A stretch of 17,415 nt of DNA, taken from NCBI GenBank assembly GCA_046263155.1, contig JBHELF010000161.1:1-17415 (forward strand). Direction: 5' to 3'. Every line of letters starts with the position of its first letter. Position 1 is the first letter of the stretch. The translations under genes and the position numbers were made by a program. Source of the DNA: DATADF01 sp046263155 (GTDB lineage Bacteria; Actinomycetota; CADDZG01; WHSQ01). A model generated the notes under the pieces. The model was not told the DNA's origin and did no database searches. It saw only the letters and a program-made list of their open reading frames with translations. Below, piece by piece: positions 1 through 6,445 of this stretch.

Positions 1-1
1 C

Positions 2-1279
2 GGCAACACCTGCCCCGGGGTGGCGATCGAAGATTGCGGGCACAAGGCCGGTCTCAACGGGGTCGATAACGGGCGGCTCGCCTTCGACCAGGTCCGTGTG
101 TCGCGCGAGGCCCTTCTCGACCGTCACGGTGCCGTAGCTCCTGATGGCAGTTATTCGAGTCCGATCGACAACCGCACGCGGCGCTTCTTCACGATGATCG
201 GAACCTTGGTCCAAGGACGGGTCAGCGTCTCGGGGGGCGCGGTCAGCGCCGCAAAGGTCGCGCTTGCGATCGCCATCCGCTACGGATTGTCACGGCGGCA
301 GTTCAGCCCCCCGGGCAGCGACGACGAGGTCATCATCCTCGACTTTCTGCAGCATCAGCGCCGCTTGCTCGTCCCGCTGGCCACCACGTATGCGCTCCAT
401 TTCGCGCAGGAGGAGTTGGTCGCGCGTCTAGATGAATCGTTCTCCACAGATGACTATCCGGAACACGAGCGCCGTCGCCTGGAGGCACTGGCGGCCGGTG
501 TCAAGGCAACGACTACTTGGCACGCCACGTCAACGATTCAGACCTGTCGCGAAGCGTGTGGTGGGGCCGGCTATCTATCGGTGAACCGCTTGCCGCAACT
601 GAAAGCCGACACCGACGTGTTCACTACGTTCGAGGGCGACAACACGGTCCTACTTCAATTGGTAGCCAAAGGCCTCCTTACCGACTACCGCGACGAGTTC
701 GGAAACCTCGACATGCTCGGCATGGTGCGTTTCCTTACGGATCAAGTCCTGCAGGGCGCCATGGAGCGGTTCTCCGGGCGACAGCTCATCGAGGCTCTTA
801 TCGCGGCCGTGCCGGGACGCGAGGACGACGACAGCGTGCTGGATCGAGGGTTCCACTTGGAACTATTCGAGTGGCGCGAGCGGCATCTGATCGAGGGTCT
901 CGCTCGGCGCGTGAAGCGGGGCATCGATGCGGGCGACGACGCGTTCGCGGTTTTCAATCGGGCTCAGGACCACGTCCTTGCGATGGCGCAGGCGCATATC
1001 GATCGCATAGTGCTCGAGTCGTTCGTGGCCGCGATCGATCGCTGCTCCGACGCCGCGGTGGCGTCTCTGCTCGGCAAGGTCTGCGACCTGCATGCGCTTG
1101 CGACGATCGAAAAGAACCGAGCGTGGTACCTCGAGCACGGACGTTTCTCGCCGCGGGCTTCGAAAGCGGTTATGGCGGCGGTGAATCAGCTCTGTGCCGA
1201 GCTGCGCCCTCAGGCCGGCCTTCTGGTCGATGCGTTCGGCATTCCCGACGAGTGCCTGGCGCCCATCGCGCTCGGATAG
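2..1279 (+). CDS. Acyl-CoA oxidase / acyl-CoA dehydrogenase family protein, 3' part (5' end outside window)
   Basis: The reading frame is open from base 2, so the start lies upstream; about 425 residues of a family usually near 650 are visible. Family knowledge: these flavoproteins carry out the first step of fatty-acid beta-oxidation, forming trans-2-enoyl-CoA and, in oxidases, passing electrons to oxygen. Seen: a beta-domain stretch ending in GVDNGRLAFDQVRV, the helical motif CREACGGAGYLS, and TTFEGDNTVLLQLVAKGLL, whose glutamate occupies the catalytic-base position of acyl-CoA oxidases. The C-terminus DAFGIPDECLAPIA is a normal family ending, so this gene is intact at its 3' end. The TFEGDN motif and long C-terminal helical region favour oxidase over short-chain dehydrogenase. 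Oxidase versus dehydrogenase activity cannot be settled from sequence alone. Confidence 0.9.
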   Translation, partial: GNTCPGVAIEDCGHKAGLNGVDNGRLAFDQVRVSREALLDRHGAVAPDGSYSSPIDNRTRRFFTMIGTLVQGRVSVSGGAVSAAKVALAIAIRYGLSRRQFSPPGSDDEVIILDFLQHQRRLLVPLATTYALHFAQEELVARLDESFSTDDYPEHERRRLEALAAGVKATTTWHATSTIQTCREACGGAGYLSVNRLPQLKADTDVFTTFEGDNTVLLQLVAKGLLTDYRDEFGNLDMLGMVRFLTDQVLQGAMERFSGRQLIEALIAAVPGREDDDSVLDRGFHLELFEWRERHLIEGLARRVKRGIDAGDDAFAVFNRAQDHVLAMAQAHIDRIVLESFVAAIDRCSDAAVASLLGKVCDLHALATIEKNRAWYLEHGRFSPRASKAVMAAVNQLCAELRPQAGLLVDAFGIPDECLAPIALG

Positions 1280-1290
1280 AGCCCCTTAGC

Positions 1291-1398
1291 GCCTACACGA
1301 TTTATACGATGAGATCCGACGGATCTAACGTTGTGAAACTCATCGACATCGAGCTTGATGCCAGCGAGGCTGGGCTCGATTGGGGGCCGCGCCCTTAA
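1291..1398 (+). pseudogene. Remnant of a TolB/PD40 beta-propeller protein (C-terminal blade only)
   Basis: Twelve bases after the oxidase stop, the frame 1291-1398 encodes 35 residues. They contain IYTMRSDGSNVVKL and end in LDWGPRP followed by a stop. This is the pattern of the last blade of PD40/TolB-like propellers (IYxMxxDGSxxxxLT...PDWGP), including the typical ending with DWGPRP. Nothing upstream in this frame continues the propeller, because the preceding bases code for the oxidase in another frame. It is best read as a leftover 3' end of a gene whose body was deleted or replaced. A short peptide starting at ATG 1309 is possible but unlikely to fold. Confidence 0.65.
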
Positions 1399-1451
1399 AG
1401 TCGCATAAACCTCGGGTCAGTCGGGTACTGGACCAAGGACTTCGATGTTCT

Positions 1452-1458
1452 AGGAGGT
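1452..1458 (+). promoter_or_regulatory. Strong ribosome binding site for the PPOX gene
   Basis: AGGAGGT lies 6 bases before the ATG at 1465. It is a near-perfect anti-Shine-Dalgarno match and fixes this start. The 66 bases between the PD40 remnant and the ATG show no convincing promoter hexamers. Confidence 0.75.
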
Positions 1459-1464
1459 GCCTCC

Positions 1465-1845
1465 ATGCTCGACGAGGGCGTCAAGCGCCTGACCAAGGGG
1501 CCCAATTTCGCGGCGCTGGCATTTCTCACTCCGGACGGGTCGCCCGCGAATCACATGATGTGGGTGGATTCCGACGACGAACACATACTCCTCAATACCG
1601 AGACCGGCCGCTTCAAATACGGCTGTATCCAGCGCGACAGCCGGGTTTCGGTTGCGGTCCGCAATGAGGACGATCCCTACGACTACGTCGAAGTCCGGGG
1701 AGTCGTGGATGACACGATCACCGGCAATGAGGCGCGCGCCCACATTGATGAACTGAGCGAGAAGTACACCGGCGGTCCGTACAGGAATCCCATTCAGACC
1801 GAGCGCGTCATTCTCAAGATCCGTCCCATCCGCCAGATCTCCTAA
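1465..1845 (+). CDS. PPOX-class (split beta-barrel) F420/flavin-dependent enzyme
   Basis: This 126-residue protein has the size and layout of small pyridoxamine-5'-phosphate-oxidase-fold proteins. It begins with a helix (LDEGVKRLTKGPNFAALAFL), then beta strands with DGSPANHMMWVDSDDEHILLNTETGRFKYGCIQRDSRVSVAV, then YVEVRGVV and a final strand VILKIRPIRQIS. In this family the TPDGSP...MWV and NT...K...RDSRVSV segments form the cofactor pocket; F420 is the usual cofactor in actinobacterial members, while FMN and haem also occur. It is probably a cytoplasmic dimer reducing small molecules or acting in redox stress. It stands 28 bases before the small basic protein gene and is likely cotranscribed with it and with the repair genes. 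The family is clear; cofactor and substrate are not. Confidence 0.85.
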   Translation: MLDEGVKRLTKGPNFAALAFLTPDGSPANHMMWVDSDDEHILLNTETGRFKYGCIQRDSRVSVAVRNEDDPYDYVEVRGVVDDTITGNEARAHIDELSEKYTGGPYRNPIQTERVILKIRPIRQIS

Positions 1846-1873
1846 CAAAGAGTGAGAAGGGAGGTAGCTAGCT

Positions 1874-2104
1874 ATGGCTAAGGACCATGGGCCCAGCATC
1901 AAGAACGACAAGCAGTACGAGGGCCTCAAGAAAAAGGGAATGAGCAAGCAGCGCGCCGCGGCTATTTCCAATGCGCCGGATTCCTCGAAGAAAGGCGGCA
2001 AGAAGTCCAGTTCGGGAGGCCGCTCGACGACGAGCAGCAAGGCCGGCGGTACTCGAGCACAGAAGGCCGCCGCGGGACGAAAGGGAGGCAAGAAGTCGAG
2101 CTGA
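1874..2104 (+). CDS. Small lysine/serine-rich basic protein, DUF7218-like N-terminus
   Basis: This 76-residue protein starts at an ATG 8 bases after GGGAGGT. Residues 1-33 (MAKDHGPSIKNDKQYEGLKK and on to AAAISNA) match the head of actinobacterial DUF7218-type proteins, as I recall that family. Those usually continue into a Rho-N/SAP-like helical domain, which is absent here. Instead residues 36-76 form a low-complexity tail of Lys, Ser, Gly, Ala and Arg, with KKGGKKSS near its start and GRKGGKKSS at its end. The tail is strongly basic and resembles histone-H1-like DNA-binding tails. It lies directly upstream of the ligase and polymerase genes, so a role in binding or bridging DNA is possible but is inference. 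Translation is likely, given the good ribosome binding site and codon pattern. Confidence 0.75.
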   Translation: MAKDHGPSIKNDKQYEGLKKKGMSKQRAAAISNAPDSSKKGGKKSSSGGRSTTSSKAGGTRAQKAAAGRKGGKKSS

Positions 2105-2159
2105 CCTCAAGTCCCTTGTTGATGGTCTGAAGCCGCGCCGGCAGATCTCGTTGCTCCCC

Positions 2160-3182
2160 ATGCTGGCGCGGCTTGCGCGCGCGCTGCCGGTCGGCGACTA
2201 CATCTACGAGCCGAAGTGGGACGGCTTCAGGTGTCTGGTCTTTTGCGATGCGACGAGGATCGATCTCCGGAGTCGGAACCAACGTCCTCTGGCGCGCTAC
2301 TTCCCCGAGCTCGTTGAGGCCTTCGCCGCGATCCGGCGGTCGTTCATCCTCGACGGCGAGATCGTCATCCTGACTCGGACTGGCACCGACTTCGACGCGC
2401 TCTTGCAGCGACTCCATCCGGCCAAGAGCCGTGTCGAGCGCCTGGCGCTCGAGACGCCGGCTTCGTTCATCGCCTTCGATCTAGTGGCGTTGGACGAAGA
2501 GGACCTAGCGAAGGAACCTTTCGAGCGTCGCCGTTCGAGGCTGACCAAGCTTCTGGAAGACACAGGACCGCCCCTGTTTCTCACCCCGGCTACGGGAGAC
2601 GTCGACGTCGCGCAGGACTGGCTCACCACAACCGGTGCGGGAGTCGATGGGGTGGTGGCCAAGGACCCAAAGGGGCGCTACGAACCGGGCAAGCGGGCCC
2701 TCATCAAAGTCAAACTCGAGCGGACAGCCGACTGCGTGGCGGCCGGGTTTCGCTGGCATTACGCCGAGCCCAGCGTCGGGTCTTTGTTGCTCGGACTCTT
2801 CGACGACGACAGGGTGCTTCGACATGTGGGCTTAACTGCATCGTTCTCTGCCACGAAACGACGGTCGTTGCTGGAGGACGTAGCCCCTCACATCACGTCG
2901 CTCGAATCCCACCCCTGGAGTACCGGATTCCCCAACTGGGAGGGACCTGTGGGCCGATTGCCGGGCGTGGCGAGCCGCTGGGGTTACGACGGCCAACCCA
3001 CGTGGGTTCCCTTATCGCCGGTGCTTGTGTGCGAGGTCGGCTACGACCACCTTCAGGGAGACCGATTCAGACACCCACCGCACTTCAGGCGCTGGCGGCC
3101 CGACCGAGATGCGAGTAGCTGTACCTACGCACAGTTCGAGGTCAGCGACGTCGATTTGACGGAGTTGCTGAGCGGACCATGA
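2160..3182 (+). CDS. ligC: ATP-dependent DNA ligase, LigC/LigD-ligase type
   Basis: Seals nicks by way of an enzyme-adenylate. Nucleotidyltransferase motifs appear in order: EPKWDGFR (motif I, adenylated lysine), SRNQR, LDGEIVI (III), FIAFDLVAL (IIIa), DGVVAKDPKGRYEPG (IV) and KVKLERTADCVAAGF (V). An OB-fold domain follows, ending in RHPPHFRRWRPD. About 340 residues fits stand-alone LigC and lacks polymerase and phosphoesterase domains. The start is uncertain. ATG 2160 is the only ATG clear of the upstream gene but has no ribosome binding site. LigC homologues start about 10 residues earlier, which would need TTG 2151 or CTG 2127. An in-frame ATG at 1971 would overlap the previous gene by 134 bases and add an arginine-rich shadow sequence. 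The stop overlaps the polymerase ATG, so the two are translationally coupled. Confidence 0.9.
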   Translation: MLARLARALPVGDYIYEPKWDGFRCLVFCDATRIDLRSRNQRPLARYFPELVEAFAAIRRSFILDGEIVILTRTGTDFDALLQRLHPAKSRVERLALETPASFIAFDLVALDEEDLAKEPFERRRSRLTKLLEDTGPPLFLTPATGDVDVAQDWLTTTGAGVDGVVAKDPKGRYEPGKRALIKVKLERTADCVAAGFRWHYAEPSVGSLLLGLFDDDRVLRHVGLTASFSATKRRSLLEDVAPHITSLESHPWSTGFPNWEGPVGRLPGVASRWGYDGQPTWVPLSPVLVCEVGYDHLQGDRFRHPPHFRRWRPDRDASSCTYAQFEVSDVDLTELLSGP

Positions 3183-4102
3183 AAGAGATCGACTCAGCGC
3201 AGCCGAGCCAGACGATCGAGGTCTTGGGGCGGTCACTGTCGGTCAGCAATCCCAACAGGATTCTCTGGCCCGAGGTGCGATTTACGAAGGGCCAGATGGT
3301 GGATTACTACCGCGCGATCGCGCCCGTACTCCTGCCGCACCTCGCCGATAGACCGATCGTCCTGGCAAGGTTCCCCGCCGGAGTCAACGGCGAATACTGG
3401 TACCAAACCGAATGTCCGAACCCCCCGGATTGGCTGGCCACCTGTCGAATCGCGAAGGCCGGCGATCCCGCTCAGACGTTCGATTACTGCGTCCTACAGG
3501 ACGAGGCGTCTTTGGTCTGGGCTGCCAACCTCGGCGCGATCGAGCTCCATCCGCTCCTGGCCCGCGTCGGATCTCTCGATCGCCCCAGCGCGGTTGTTTT
3601 CGACGTCGATCCGGGGCCCGGCGTCGGCATGGGCGAGTGCTGCTCTATCGCGCTCATGCTGAGAGCCCGCTTGGCCGTGATGGATCTCTCTTGTCATCCC
3701 AAGCTGTCCGGCTCGCGGGGCCTGCACCTGTATCTGCCGTTGAACTCGCCGGCCACTCATGATGGAGCCAAGGCCTTCGCTCGAGCGCTGGCAGAGGAAA
3801 TCGTGCGCGAGCATCCCGATCTCGTCACCGCCAAGAGGGAGCGGGCGAGTCGCTCCGGAAAAGTGCTCATCGATTGGGCGCAGAACGGCCGCCTGCGAAA
3901 TCTCGTCGCGCCTTATTCGTTACGGGCGATGCCCCTCCCCAGCGTCGCGGCGCCTCTGTCGTGGGACGAAGTGGAGTCGATTGCCCACCAGGGAGCGCAC
4001 GTCGTGACCCTTCTTCCTTCCGATGTTCGGGCGCGCGTCGAAGCAACGGGCGACCTTCTCGAACCGGTTCTTACCCAGCGGCAGAGGCTTCCCGACCCGT
4101 AA
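3179..4102 (+). CDS. DNA primase-polymerase of the LigD PolDom / Prim-PolC type
   Basis: This 307-residue protein is an archaeo-eukaryotic-primase-fold polymerase that fills short gaps, often preferring ribonucleotides, before ligation. Seen: SNPNRILWPEVRFTKGQMVDYY near the N-terminus; FDVDPGPG, whose aspartates 142 and 144 are metal ligands; SGSRGLHLY with His183; and LIDWAQN with the third metal Asp at 232. A NLVAPYSLRAMPLPSVAAPL tail segment follows. All catalytic residues are present and the length is normal for a stand-alone PolDom. It starts inside the ligase stop codon (ATGA overlap). In mycobacteria the adjacent LigC and Prim-PolC act together in excision-repair gap filling, and the same pairing seems likely here. 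No Ku gene is visible, so end joining is not supported by this window. Confidence 0.9.
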   Translation: MKEIDSAQPSQTIEVLGRSLSVSNPNRILWPEVRFTKGQMVDYYRAIAPVLLPHLADRPIVLARFPAGVNGEYWYQTECPNPPDWLATCRIAKAGDPAQTFDYCVLQDEASLVWAANLGAIELHPLLARVGSLDRPSAVVFDVDPGPGVGMGECCSIALMLRARLAVMDLSCHPKLSGSRGLHLYLPLNSPATHDGAKAFARALAEEIVREHPDLVTAKRERASRSGKVLIDWAQNGRLRNLVAPYSLRAMPLPSVAAPLSWDEVESIAHQGAHVVTLLPSDVRARVEATGDLLEPVLTQRQRLPDP

Positions 4103-4165
4103 TTCTCTTTCCTTCCGGAAGAGGAAGCCAGCTTTGACCGGCCCCGACTCCCTTCACCGGCTGCC

Positions 4166-4171
4166 TAGGCT
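4166..4171 (+). promoter_or_regulatory. Candidate -10 element for leaderless transcription of the phosphotransferase gene
   Basis: TAGGCT fits TANNNT and lies exactly 6 bases before the ATG at 4178. Transcription would therefore begin at or next to the start codon, an arrangement common in Actinomycetota. No good -35 sits 17 bases upstream; TTGACC at 4135 is too far away. GGTGGA between the hexamer and the ATG could instead act as a weak ribosome binding site. Confidence 0.35.
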
Positions 4172-4177
4172 GGTGGA

Positions 4178-5029
4178 ATGGATGACGCCGGAATACGCCG
4201 AGGCCGGGCTGCTCGCGCCGCGTTGGCTGTCGCGAAGCGTCTCGGCATCGAAACCGACGGTGCCCGCGTTATCAAGGACTCCAACAACACCATCGTGCAC
4301 CTTTTGGCGACGTCAGTGGTCGCGAAGGTGGGTACTTCGACACTTCGTCCGGATATCCGCGCTGTACTTGAAAGGGAGCTAGACATCGGACTCCACCTCG
4401 CCGAGCGCGCGGCCCCCATCGCGCCTCCAGTCAGCCACGTGTCGCCGGGTCCGCATCTCGAACGCGGCACCGTGATCACATTGTGGCAATACACCCCTTC
4501 GGCGGACTCACCCGTCAGCACGGAGCAACTCGGCCAAATGCTGACAAGCTTCCACCGCGCCTTCGCCGACTATCCAGAGCCACTGCCAGACTTCACGGCC
4601 AACCTCGAACGAGCAAGAATGGGTCTGGAACACACGAAGCTGACCTCTGCACTCTCGCCGAGCGATAGAGCCTTCCTTCTAGACATGGCGGCCGATCTCG
4701 AAGAGACGCTGAAAAATGCTGACATCCCCCGCCATCCCCTGCACGGCGATCCCCACGAAGACGGAAACATCCTGCCTAGCAACAACGGCCCGCTTCTGAT
4801 CGATTTCGAGGCCGCCTGCGTCGGTCCCTACGAATGGGATTTAACAAGTCTGGAGCGTGCCGTGGACGCCTACCCCTTGGCTAATCGCAACCTAGTAATG
4901 CTGCTTTCGAGGATGAGAAGCGTGGTCGTGAGCGCCTCATGCTGGATGCAGTACGGGCGCGCTCCGGAGGTGGATGAGGCGGCTCACGTCCACCTGAATT
5001 TCTTGCGCGAGAAAGCTTCCGATTGGTAG
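4178..5029 (+). CDS. Aminoglycoside phosphotransferase (APH)-fold kinase-like protein
   Basis: This 283-residue protein has the APH/choline-kinase layout. SVVAKVG holds a lysine (Lys50) in the position of the ATP-binding lysine, followed by a glutamate-bearing helix (RAVLERELDIGLHLAE). A hinge ITLWQYTP and a helix LGQMLTSFHRAF come next. The catalytic loop is LHGDPHEDGNIL (Asp191, Asn197) and the metal-binding motif LIDFEAACVGPYEWDL (Asp209). The catalytic loop has one residue more than the usual HGDxHxxN, which is unusual. The fold phosphorylates small molecules such as antibiotics, choline or homoserine; most actinobacterial members are uncharacterised and no substrate can be named. It stands 75 bases after the polymerase gene and may have its own promoter. 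The gene converges on the esterase-family gene. Confidence 0.85.
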   Translation: MDDAGIRRGRAARAALAVAKRLGIETDGARVIKDSNNTIVHLLATSVVAKVGTSTLRPDIRAVLERELDIGLHLAERAAPIAPPVSHVSPGPHLERGTVITLWQYTPSADSPVSTEQLGQMLTSFHRAFADYPEPLPDFTANLERARMGLEHTKLTSALSPSDRAFLLDMAADLEETLKNADIPRHPLHGDPHEDGNILPSNNGPLLIDFEAACVGPYEWDLTSLERAVDAYPLANRNLVMLLSRMRSVVVSASCWMQYGRAPEVDEAAHVHLNFLREKASDW

Positions 5030-5111
5030 GCCTAAGTAACAGCGGCCTGGCTGATCTTGCCTCCGGTGATGGCGGCGTGCTGATACTGCGTCACTCGATT
5101 CTTAGGTCGTT

Positions 5112-6409
5112 TCAGATCGAGGAGGGATACGTTTCCGGTAGGTCCGCGGGAGCTTCCGTCGGGAAGACCCTCAGCGGGCTCAACGCGCTCGTGGCGTCGA
5201 TGTGGATAACGGCGTCGAATTGTCTCGCCAAGTTGGCCTCGAAGTAGTGGCTGATCCGCTCCGTGTCGGGTCGATAGATCACGCCGATGGCGGCTCGAGC
5301 TGTTCCTTCGGAAGCCCCAGCTCGTCCAGGTCGAGAAGTAGAAAGCGCCCCCTTTCTTGCTCGTGAAAGAACGCCTCGTAGCTCTCGGGCAGAGCGGGGC
5401 GCACATTCTTCTTCTCCGCGGGACCGTCCCACTCGGAAGCCGCCGTGACGGAGCCGGTGTAGGTCGTGAAACCGATTAGGAAGGCATCGTCGCCGAATCG
5501 CTCCCGGGCCAGCTGACCGAGATTGAGCTCGCCGCGGGAACCGACTCTGGTGGCGCGCGCATCTCCGATGTGGGAGTTGTGGGCCCAGACGACGACCTTG
5601 GCGGGGGCCGAGCTTCTCTCCAAGAACTCGATGAATTCCTCCAGCGTGTCGGCCATGTGGGTATCCCGCAGGTTCCAGGAGCTGGTGCCGCCGCGATACA
5701 TCGTGCGGTAGTAGCGCTCGGCGTTCTTGACCAAGCGCGCGTTTTGCAGCCCGTGAAAGTGCTCATCCGGTTCGAGCCTGCCGTCCCGACTGCGGTAGGT
5801 CGCGACGCTCTGCTGAAGCTCGATCAACTGCGCAATGACGTCATCCTCGCAGGGATCGATCGATCCGAGCGTGGCCGCGTAGCCGTAAGCCTGTCCGTCC
5901 TGGGACAAGTATTCAAAGCAGCCGTATCTGTCCCTCGCTCGAGCGGCGGCCGGCGGATCCACCTTATCGAGATACTCGATTACGGCCTCGGCGGATCGAT
6001 TGAGGCTGTAGAGATCGAGTCCGTAGAAGCCGACCTTTTTGTCCGGTTCACGTCTCTCGTTGAAGGCGCGGAGCCAGGCGATGAAATCGCGCACGACTTC
6101 GTTCGACCACATCCACGTTGGAAAGCGTTTGAAATCCCCGAGGGCTTCCTCTGCCGAGGAATCCTCCGAGATCCCTTTCACGTAGCGATTGATCCGATAC
6201 GCGTCGGGCCAGTCGGCCTCGCAAAGGACCGCACTGAAGCCTCGCTCCTCCAAGAGGCGCTGAGTAATCCGGGCGCGTTCGTCATAGAACTCGTGCGACC
6301 CGTGGGTGGCTTCACCCAGCAGTACGACGCGCGCGTCGCCGATTCTTTCGATGAGGGCGTCATACGAGCGAGATTTGTCTTCCAGAGGGATAAGTCGATC
6401 AGCCCGCAT
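5112..6409 (-). pseudogene. Erythromycin esterase-family protein, frameshifted near the 3' end
   Basis: From ATG 6409 (an in-frame TAA just upstream fixes the start limit) the frame gives 376 residues to a stop at 5279. Seen: LLGEATHGSHEFYDERARIT (the family's catalytic histidine region), CEADWPDAYRIN, KVGFYGLDLYS, WNLRDTHMADTL and VVVWAHNSHIGDARAT. These are hallmarks of the EreA-like PF05139 family, which hydrolyses macrolide lactones in its best-known members; most members have unknown substrates. The frame ends in the abnormal tail EQLEPPSA. The next frame continues with the expected family C-terminus AIGVIYRPDTERISHYF...QFDAVIHIDATSALSPL to a stop at 5112. Adding one base near 5291-5296 restores LERAIGVIYRP and a 432-residue protein. 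It is either a recent pseudogene or a sequence error. It is last in the minus-strand operon. Confidence 0.85.
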
Positions 6410-6445
6410 GATCGGTATTTACCCGGCAACAGGCGGAAGCGCCTC

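Noticed and set aside
517..1290. Plus-strand open frame overlapping the oxidase gene
   Set aside because: It is an Arg/Gly-rich shadow of the oxidase. Only its last 35 codons (1291-1398) resemble a real protein and are reported as a propeller remnant.
1450..2091. Minus-strand open frame (213 codons) opposite the PPOX and small basic protein genes
   Set aside because: It is a shadow of two plus-strand genes with good ribosome binding sites and family matches.
1990..2101. Direct repeats inside the small basic protein gene (coding for KKGGKKSS and GRKGGKKSS)
   Set aside because: They are explained by the low-complexity lysine-rich tail and are not a mobile-element or CRISPR-type repeat.
1971..2159. 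N-terminal extension of the DNA ligase from ATG 1971
   Set aside because: It would overlap the small basic protein by 134 bases and adds an Arg-rich sequence typical of a frame-shifted Lys/Gly/Ser-coding repeat; no ligase has such a domain.
2160..4102. Classical Ku-LigD end-joining locus
   Set aside because: Ligase and polymerase are separate, no phosphoesterase domain or Ku gene is present, and the layout fits LigC/Prim-PolC better.
4107..4130. Imperfect palindrome around TTCCGGAA after the polymerase gene, as a terminator
   Set aside because: The centre has no loop, the outer arms need a bulge, and no T-run follows.
5031..5106. CCTAAG...CTTAGG inverted repeat between the convergent genes
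   Set aside because: A 6-base repeat 64 bases apart is likely by chance and does not form a terminator-like hairpin. I see no clear terminator in 5030-5111.
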